Part shown: positions 61,741 to 64,000 of the stretch, one piece after another | Position numbering within the stretch: position 1 is the first letter of the stretch | Layout: each line of letters begins with the position of its first letter | DNA from: Bacteroidales bacterium | Lineage (GTDB): Bacteria > Bacteroidota > Bacteroidia > Bacteroidales > F082 | Direction: 5' to 3' | DNA length: 64,000 nt | Assembly: GCA_030683155.1 (NCBI GenBank) | Contig: JAUXMV010000093.1 | Coordinates: 1-64,000 of the forward strand | Program-made: the position numbers and the translations under genes | Notes under the pieces: generated by a model | Seen by the model: only the letters and a program-made list of their open reading frames with translations | The model's database searches: none | What the model was told of the DNA's origin: nothing

Positions 61741-62790
61741 ATGAATACGAACCATACTTTTTCAAAGAAAATGAAGACTGATAAATACCCGATTGTGCAA
61801 AAAATGATGCAGATGTTCTTTGCCCTTATCATACTTGCTGGCTTCAGTCAATGTAAATCATCAGAAGTGAATACTATGCAGACCAAACGCATAAACCCCT
61901 ATGGCAACCTGCCTTCCTATGCATCCTTTGATGAAATTCCTTATCCTTTTGATGTGAAGAAAGTGCAGATTGACGAAAACACTGAAATTGCCTACATAGA
62001 TGAAGGTTCCGGCAAGGAAACGATTATTTTTATCCATGGACTTGGCAGTTATCTGCCTGCATGGAAAAAAAATATTGAAGGTCTCAGCAGCGATTTCCGT
62101 TGTATTGCCATCGACCTTCCGGGTTACGGAAAATCTTCAAAGCTTCCTCATTCAGGATTAATGACTTACTACGCCCAAACTGTAAGTCAGTTTATGGAAA
62201 AACTTGGCATTGATAAAGCCATAATTGCCGGACACAGCATGGGCGGACAAATAGCGATGGTGATGTCGTTGTACCATTCTGACAAAGTGAAAGGACTTAT
62301 CCTGGCAGCACCTGCAGGATTTGAAGCATTTACAAAAGGTCAGAAGCAATGGTTTCGCAATGTTATGACACTCGATGGCGTGATGAGAACCCAGGTAGAT
62401 GATATCCAAAACAATCTTTACTACAACTTCTACCGGATGCCTGAAGACGCTGAATTCATGATCACAGACCGCATCTCGATGCGAAAAGCGAAAGATTTTG
62501 AAGCCTACAGTTATGCTGTTGTTCAATCAGTAAACGGCATGGTGGATGAGCCTGTTTTAGCACATCTGGATAAAATATCAAAGCCTACCCTGATAATATT
62601 TGGCGAAAATGACAACTTAATTCCAAACAGATTCCTTAATCCGGGGTTTACAAAAACCATCGCAGAATCAGGACATAAACGTATCAAAGACAGCAAATTG
62701 GTGATGCTTCCAAAGACAGGACACTTCCTGCAGTTTGAAAATCCAACAGGCTTTAATCAAGCTGTAAGAGATTTTTTATTGCAGAAATAG
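61741..62790 (+). CDS. Alpha/beta-hydrolase lipoprotein
   Basis: A 349-residue protein; the ATG 10 codons in (61771) is an alternative start. The lipoprotein signal ends LAGFSQCKSS. An alpha/beta-hydrolase domain follows with oxyanion motif IFIHGLGSYLP, nucleophile elbow GHSMGGQIA, an acid near LIIFGENDNLIP, and a late His in KTGHFLQFE, so it should be active as an esterase or lipase. It is anchored outside the inner membrane. As the last gene of the locus it probably releases an acid that is then imported and activated. Confidence 0.88.
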   Translation: MNTNHTFSKKMKTDKYPIVQKMMQMFFALIILAGFSQCKSSEVNTMQTKRINPYGNLPSYASFDEIPYPFDVKKVQIDENTEIAYIDEGSGKETIIFIHGLGSYLPAWKKNIEGLSSDFRCIAIDLPGYGKSSKLPHSGLMTYYAQTVSQFMEKLGIDKAIIAGHSMGGQIAMVMSLYHSDKVKGLILAAPAGFEAFTKGQKQWFRNVMTLDGVMRTQVDDIQNNLYYNFYRMPEDAEFMITDRISMRKAKDFEAYSYAVVQSVNGMVDEPVLAHLDKISKPTLIIFGENDNLIPNRFLNPGFTKTIAESGHKRIKDSKLVMLPKTGHFLQFENPTGFNQAVRDFLLQK

Positions 62791-62821
62791 TTGAATTTTG
62801 GGTTTAGATTGCGTATATTTG
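62791..62821 (+). promoter_or_regulatory. Promoter-like pair upstream of a possible small RNA
   Basis: A TTG at 62791-62793, a 20-bp spacer, and TATATTTG (62814-62821) that fully matches TAnnTTTG. It begins immediately after the hydrolase stop codon. Confidence 0.45.
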
Positions 62822-62827
62822 AGGTGT

Positions 62828-62907
62828 TAATCTAAAATCAATTGTTTTCATAATTTATTTTTTTGGTTAGTGAGCAGGGTATCCGTGGTTGGGTACCCTT
62901 TTTTTTT
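62828..62907 (+). ncRNA. Possible small RNA of about 80 nt
   Basis: The stretch between the promoter-like pair and a strong terminator has no ORF. It would give an RNA of about 80 nt with an A/U-rich 5' half and a GC-rich 3' hairpin. It may instead be just the 3' UTR of the hydrolase gene. I do not recognise an Rfam family. Confidence 0.3.
62877..62907 (+). terminator. Rho-independent terminator upstream of rex
   Basis: An 8-bp stem GGGTATCC (62877-62884) with GGGTACCC (62891-62898) including one T-G pair, loop GTGGTT, and nine T. Confidence 0.85.
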
Positions 62908-63031
62908 CGTTGCTGTATAAAACACAGCCCTCTCAGAAGAAAATAACAAAAATAAAATGCTGAAATTACTGACCCATTTCTTTCATACAGCAGACCAAAT
63001 TCTTCCCGATTAAAAAAATCTAAGTGATATT

Positions 63032-63048
63032 ATTTCACAATGTGAAAT
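63032..63048. promoter_or_regulatory. 17-bp perfect palindrome upstream of rex
   Basis: ATTTCACA and TGTGAAAT arms around a central A (63040). It lies 38 bp upstream of the rex -7 box. It uses the TTCACA half-site of Rex but in inside-out order relative to the canonical Rex site, so the cognate protein is uncertain. Confidence 0.45.
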
Positions 63049-63062
63049 TAATAACAAAAAAG

Positions 63063-63094
63063 CTTGTTTTTATTTAACTACAACATTACTTTTG
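63063..63094 (+). promoter_or_regulatory. Putative rex promoter
   Basis: CTTG (63063-63066) as the -33 element, a 20-bp spacer, and TACTTTTG (63087-63094) as the -7 element, 33 bp before the ATG at 63128. Confidence 0.5.
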
Positions 63095-63127
63095 TTGCCT
63101 GATGCCAAACTTAGAGCAAAAACGAAT

Positions 63128-63757
63128 ATGAAACATCTGCCGCACAAAACCATTGAACGACTCAGCCAATACAGGCGAGCGTTGTTAATTTGCCTTGAAA
63201 AGGGACAAACCCATATTTATTCGCATGAAATAGCTACAATTCAGCACATCACTGCTGTGCAGGTACGCCGCGACCTGATGCTTATCGGATATACCGGAAC
63301 ACTGCGTAAAGGATACAATGTCAAGGAGTTGATTGAATTAATCGGGGAAATAATCGACTCCAGCGAAGGTATTAACGTTGCTATTATCGGAATGGGGAAT
63401 CTTGGACGTGCTTTGATCAATTATTTCACAGGCAAGCGTTCACATTTGAAAATTGTTGCCAGCTTTGATATCAATCCCGACAAAATTGGCAACACAATGT
63501 CTGGCGTACCTTGTTTTGGAACAGATGAAATGTCGAAGGTGATTGCAGAAAAAGACATCAAAGTTGGCATTATGACTGTGCCGGCTGAGTTTGCTTCTCA
63601 AACAACTGATCTTTTGGTAAAGGCAGGCATCCGCGGTATTCTGAACTATACACCCAAACCCGTGAATGTTCCGAAAAATGTATATCTGGAAGAATATGAC
63701 ATGATTACATCCCTTGAAAAGGTTGCATTTTATGTTAAACTACAGGAAATGGAATAG
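63128..63757 (+). CDS. rex: Redox-sensing transcriptional repressor Rex
   Basis: The product is 209 residues from the ATG at 63128; the frame opens 12 codons earlier without support. The winged helix (about 1-75; LSQYRRALL, HEIATIQHITAVQVRRDLMLIGYTG) is followed by a Rossmann domain with VAIIGMGNLGRALINY and the Asp-led strand VASFDINPDKIG. The block GIMTVPAEFASQTTDLLVKAGIRGILNY is typical. It senses the NADH/NAD+ ratio and represses fermentation or respiration genes when NAD+ is high. It converges on carbamate kinase. Confidence 0.94.
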   Translation: MKHLPHKTIERLSQYRRALLICLEKGQTHIYSHEIATIQHITAVQVRRDLMLIGYTGTLRKGYNVKELIELIGEIIDSSEGINVAIIGMGNLGRALINYFTGKRSHLKIVASFDINPDKIGNTMSGVPCFGTDEMSKVIAEKDIKVGIMTVPAEFASQTTDLLVKAGIRGILNYTPKPVNVPKNVYLEEYDMITSLEKVAFYVKLQEME

Positions 63758-63782
63758 TTTTTTAATAAGTGTCATGTAATTC

Positions 63783-63817
63783 AAAAGCCTGAAAACCAAT
63801 TGGTTTTCAGGCTTTTT
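63783..63817. terminator. Bidirectional terminator between rex and carbamate kinase
   Basis: A perfect inverted repeat of about 15-17 bp per arm (AAAAGCCTGAAAACC at 63783-63797 and its complement) centred on AATT. A-runs on the left and T-runs on the right serve both convergent transcripts. Confidence 0.85.
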
Positions 63818-63854
63818 CTGTTCAAATAATTCAATAAAACGATAAAAAAATATT

Positions 63855-64000
63855 CTATACAATAGTGATGCGGGTTCCACTGCCATCAACGCCAAGCATT
63901 GTTGACTCAAGGATGATCGCGTCTTTTCCGCTTCTTTCAACGAAATTGATTGCAGCCCTGATCTTTGGAGCCATGCTGCCTTCCCCAAACTGACCTTCTT
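63855..64000 (-). CDS. arcC: Carbamate kinase, C-terminal fragment cut by window edge
   Basis: Read on the minus strand from the window end to a TAG at 63857-63855. The 47 visible residues begin EGQFGEGSMAPKI and continue AAINFVERSGKDAII to a GTRITIV end. GQF-x-x-GSM-x-PKI is the hallmark C-terminal motif of carbamate kinases, which make ATP and carbamate from carbamoyl phosphate in arginine or agmatine catabolism. The start of the gene lies outside the window. Confidence 0.85.
   Translation of the reverse strand, partial: EGQFGEGSMAPKIRAAINFVERSGKDAIILESTMLGVDGSGTRITIV

Noticed and set aside
52957-62790. Polyhydroxybutyrate synthesis operon
   Set aside because: Thiolase and SDR are present, but there is no PhaC synthase, phasin or PhaR; the transport and hydrolase genes point to uptake instead.
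63032-63048. Calling the palindrome a canonical Rex operator
   Set aside because: Half-sites are in the opposite order to TTGTGAA-n4-TTCACAA, so I list it only as an unassigned palindrome.

Overview
The window looks like chromosomal DNA from a member of the Bacteroidota, probably near Bacteroidales or Marinilabiliales (lineage inferred from gene content, not from a search). The signs are a C-terminal type IX secretion (T9SS) sorting domain, a DnaQ exonuclease fused to the front of DnaE, Bacteroidota-style promoter boxes (TAnnTTTG) with mostly weak Shine-Dalgarno sequences, TPR/transmembrane/HTH regulators, PorT-like and DUF5916 outer-membrane proteins, an S28 (PS-10) peptidase and an ALDH7-type dehydrogenase. 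Coding density is high and most loci are housekeeping or metabolic. The only mobile DNA seen is the tail of an ISL3/ISAon1-like transposase at the left edge. I saw no tRNA, rRNA, prophage or CRISPR.

Layout. 0-8.8 kb: transposase tail, NfeD-type membrane protease, DUF5916 outer-membrane protein, then a minus-strand pfkB-kinase/speA pair, an orphan DUF58 protein and thioredoxin. 8.9-15 kb (minus): DnaQ-DnaE replicative polymerase and the bifunctional NAD(P)HX repair enzyme. 15-22 kb (plus): di-haem cytochrome c peroxidase lipoprotein; ModE-like regulator overlapping a tungstate/molybdate-binding lipoprotein (WtpA), with a 24-bp ModE-like operator in front; ALDH7 aldehyde dehydrogenase; HerA-like ATPase; EamA transporter. 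22-31 kb (minus): a three-gene cell-surface operon (beta-barrel, 1883-residue modular exported protein, Fn3 protein). 31.5-39.6 kb (plus): small heat-shock protein; an NRAMP-fold transporter leading the 5-oxoprolinase genes pxpABC; exported C1 peptidase; WtpBC-like permease and ATPase (20 kb from their binding protein); small haem-like membrane protein. 39.7-46.3 kb (plus): membrane-tethered TPR/HTH regulator, a 33-residue membrane peptide, ECF sigma factor, a T9SS-exported Omp28-like protein and an S28 peptidase. 46.3-52.6 kb: purA and a Fur-family gene (minus), rpsP-rimM-trmN6-type genes, exported class-I glutamine-amidotransferase-like lipoprotein, PorT-like protein. 53-62.8 kb (plus): an eight-gene locus (thiolase, SDR reductase, KASIII-like protein, symporter, acyl-CoA ligase, lipoprotein, porin, alpha/beta-hydrolase lipoprotein). 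62.8-64 kb: possible small RNA, rex, and the end of carbamate kinase on the minus strand.

How the parts fit. The eight-gene locus reads as a surface-to-cytoplasm route for an ester or acid: hydrolase and porin outside, symporter across the inner membrane, CoA ligase, 3-hydroxyacyl-CoA oxidoreductase and thiolase inside. The odd member is the KASIII-like protein, which keeps its cysteine but lacks the catalytic His and Asn. The pxp operon begins with an NRAMP homologue in which every canonical metal ligand is replaced, so it may import 5-oxoproline or a related organic substrate rather than a metal. The 22-31 kb operon is the best candidate for an undescribed surface assembly. Everything functional here is by homology and motif reading from memory. 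No searches were run.
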